NCBI GenBank assembly: GCA_002792355.1
Contig: PFOE01000091.1
Span: 1-6,328 of the forward strand
DNA length: 6,328 nucleotides
Direction of reading: 5' to 3'
DNA from: Candidatus Roizmanbacteria bacterium CG_4_10_14_0_2_um_filter_36_35
GTDB lineage: Bacteria; Patescibacteriota; Microgenomatia; UBA1406; GWC2-37-13
In this document: in pieces, positions 4,870 through 6,328 of the stretch
How positions within the stretch are numbered: the first letter of the stretch is position 1
How the letters are laid out: every line of letters starts with the position of its first letter
Position numbers and translations under genes: made by a program
The notes under the pieces: generated by a model
What the model saw: the letters and a program-made list of their open reading frames with translations, nothing else
What the model was told of the DNA's origin: nothing
The model's database searches: none

Positions 4870-4897
4870 GTACGGGACAGGCATGCCTGTCCCCTAC
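4870..4897. repeat. 28-bp near-perfect palindrome directly after the secF stop
   Basis: A 20-bp perfect core (4874-4893, centred on GGCATGCC) is extended by four positions on each side with a single C/C mismatch (4873/4894). It abuts the TAA of secF (4900-4898) and precedes the zinc-ribbon gene. In RNA it forms a long GC-rich hairpin, but only loosely T-rich sequence follows on the minus strand, so it is a weak terminator or a 3'-end stabiliser. A dispersed palindromic repeat like the one at 3979-3998 is a likely origin. Confidence 0.7.
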
Positions 4898-5773
4898 TTA
4901 ATTAACTTTTTGCTTCTTCCTTTTCTCTAACCATACCAAAATTGGCGTCGCTATAAAAGGTGAAGAATAAGTACCGGTAATCGTTCCGACAAGAAGAGTA
5001 ATGATAAAAAATCTAATCGACGTTCCGCCAAGAAGCGTCAGAGATAAAAGCATAAAAACAATCGTCATCGAATTATTTAGAGATCTGACCATAGTTTCGG
5101 TTAGCGCTTTATTGGCAAAATATTCAATGTCTTCTTTTCCCTCTGTTTGGAAATACTCTCTGATCTTGTCGAAAATAACAATCGTGTCATGAACCGAAAA
5201 CGACATCGTAGTCAGCACCGCTGTCACAAACATCGTATCGACTTCAGCTTGATAGAAATGGGAAAGAAGTGAATAACAACCAATAACAACCAATAAATCA
5301 TGAACTATCGCCAGTATTGCCGCCATCGCATAATTAAAACCTTTGAATGCAAAACTCATGTAAATCAATATTCCCAATATCGCCAAAATCGAAGCGACGC
5401 CGGTTTTTATCATCGTTTCTCGACCTAAAGTTGGCCCGACTGTCTCTGATTTTAAAACCGTAATTTTCACTTTAAGGTTTTTCTCTAAAGAATTTTTTAA
5501 ATTATTTTCTTGAACTTGTTCTAATGGTTTAGTTCTCAAACTTAAGTTTTGATTTTTAATTTCTAAATAAACCGACTGAATCTTGTTGTTTTGAAGAATT
5601 TTATTAATTGATTTTTCCGCTACGATTTTATCGAATCGGTATTCCAAATTGCTGCCTCCGACAAAATCTATAGAATAACAATAGCTCCACTTGAAGACGG
5701 AAAACAACCCGGCTCCGATGACCAGTAAAGAAATTAGAAAATATATTAGTCTGTATTTCAAAAAGTTAACCAT
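4898..5773 (-). CDS. secF: Protein translocase subunit SecF
   Basis: A 291-residue membrane protein of typical SecF length. SecF works with SecD at the SecYEG channel, using the proton or ion gradient to help pull exported proteins across the membrane. Features in order: a first membrane segment (about 9-27); the DFVGGSNLEY motif (36-45); an extracytoplasmic domain; ETVGPTLGRE (110-119); then a bundle of five membrane segments. SVHDTIVIFDKIRE (192-205) contains the conserved D195, with His at the place where Asn is more common. The C-terminal part carries LTLLGG and TGTYSSPFIATPIL, both strong SecF signatures. The ATG lies within the end of secD (8-nt overlap), so translation is probably coupled. 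Confidence 0.95.
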   Translation of the reverse strand: MVNFLKYRLIYFLISLLVIGAGLFSVFKWSYCYSIDFVGGSNLEYRFDKIVAEKSINKILQNNKIQSVYLEIKNQNLSLRTKPLEQVQENNLKNSLEKNLKVKITVLKSETVGPTLGRETMIKTGVASILAILGILIYMSFAFKGFNYAMAAILAIVHDLLVVIGCYSLLSHFYQAEVDTMFVTAVLTTMSFSVHDTIVIFDKIREYFQTEGKEDIEYFANKALTETMVRSLNNSMTIVFMLLSLTLLGGTSIRFFIITLLVGTITGTYSSPFIATPILVWLEKRKKQKVN

Positions 5774-6328
5774 TTTTCTTATAGAAAATTTCTATTAATC
5801 TTTTTGTTATCACCACTCCCGTAAACAAACTGGTTGCTACTCCAATTGCCAAAGTCAAGGCAAATCCCCTGACCATGCCAAACTGCGGCAAGAACTCCCA
5901 GTTTAAAGGGTTGAATAAAATAAAGGCAACGGTCAGAGTCGTAATATTGGCGTCTTTAATGGCATCGATGGCGCGACCAAATCCTAGTTTGACAGCAATA
6001 TTAAATTCTTTCCCCTTTCTCAATTCTTCTTTAATCCTTTCAAAAATCAAGATATTAGAATCAACCGCCATTCCAATAGAAAGAATAAATCCCGCTACTC
6101 CTGGTAAAGTCAAAACCACCGGAATAATCCGGAAAATAGCAAAGGAAATTAATCCATAGATTATCAGTGCCAACGAAGCAATCATCCCCAAACGGCCGTA
6201 ATAAATAATCATAAAAAGCAGTACAGCTATAAGCCCGATCACTCCTGCATAGACGCTTTTTTTGACCTCATCCGCACCCAAAGTAGGACCAATATTTTTT
6301 TGTTCAACAAGCTTTATCGACAAGGGTA
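5766..6328 (-). CDS. secD: Protein translocase subunit SecD, C-terminal part only
   Basis: The frame is open to the right edge, so the N-terminus lies outside the window; about 186 residues are present. They cover the end of the extracytoplasmic region (KLVEQKNIGPTLGAD) and the membrane bundle. Diagnostic motifs are LTLPGVAGFILSIGMAVDSN, followed by ILIFERIKEE, with the conserved proton-pathway Asp (D88 counting from the Leu at 6323), and later DANITTL and VRGFALTLAIGV. The TTG at 6323 is an internal Leu codon, not a start. secD precedes secF in the usual order and overlaps it by 8 nt. The promoter of this minus-strand unit is outside the window. Confidence 0.95.
   Translation of the reverse strand, partial: PLSIKLVEQKNIGPTLGADEVKKSVYAGVIGLIAVLLFMIIYYGRLGMIASLALIIYGLISFAIFRIIPVVLTLPGVAGFILSIGMAVDSNILIFERIKEELRKGKEFNIAVKLGFGRAIDAIKDANITTLTVAFILFNPLNWEFLPQFGMVRGFALTLAIGVATSLFTGVVITKRLIEIFYKKNG

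Overview
The window looks like a piece of a Candidate Phyla Radiation (Patescibacteria) genome, possibly of the Microgenomates type. The base composition is AT-rich (GC in the mid-30s by eye) and genes are packed with overlaps or gaps of a few bases. Short palindromes and simple repeats sit inside genes and encode the peptides LPAGRQ and QVSSIKYQV, which I associate with CPR proteins from memory. UGA acts as a stop codon, which argues against the UGA=Gly lineages (Gracilibacteria, Absconditabacteria). The exact lineage is inference.

Left edge (1-205): the 5' part of a minus-strand gene with DUF3467-like character, with a good promoter upstream. Positions 206-556 are intergenic: promoters for the left gene, a small imperfect palindrome, and a 75-bp GC-rich palindromic element.

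Plus-strand block (557-3683): a MutT-like Nudix hydrolase, endonuclease IV (nfo), a second Nudix hydrolase and a CCA-adding tRNA nucleotidyltransferase (cca). The first three suggest nucleotide-pool cleaning and abasic-site repair; the fourth matures or repairs tRNA 3' ends. The three genes that do not begin by overlap (both Nudix genes and cca) each have an exact TATAAT whose last base lies exactly 6 nt before the ATG, with no Shine-Dalgarno sequence. This predicts leaderless mRNAs. For the second Nudix gene and cca, the TAA stop of the preceding gene lies inside that TATAAT.

Minus-strand block (6328 down to 3707, convergent with cca): secD (C-terminal part only), secF (8-nt overlap), a three-repeat zinc-ribbon protein related to topoisomerase C4 fingers, and a glyoxalase-II-like metallo-beta-lactamase-fold hydrolase. 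SecD and SecF form the membrane motor that assists Sec-dependent export. A 28-bp palindrome follows the secF stop, and another 20-bp palindrome has been accommodated in frame in the hydrolase gene. A long imperfect palindrome at the convergent junction probably ends transcription from both sides.

The most notable points are the TATAAT-N6-ATG architecture, the palindromic and tandem repeats inside coding sequence, and an Asp-to-Asn change in the DxD metal-binding motif of the CCA enzyme. No tRNA, rRNA, CRISPR array or transposase gene was seen.
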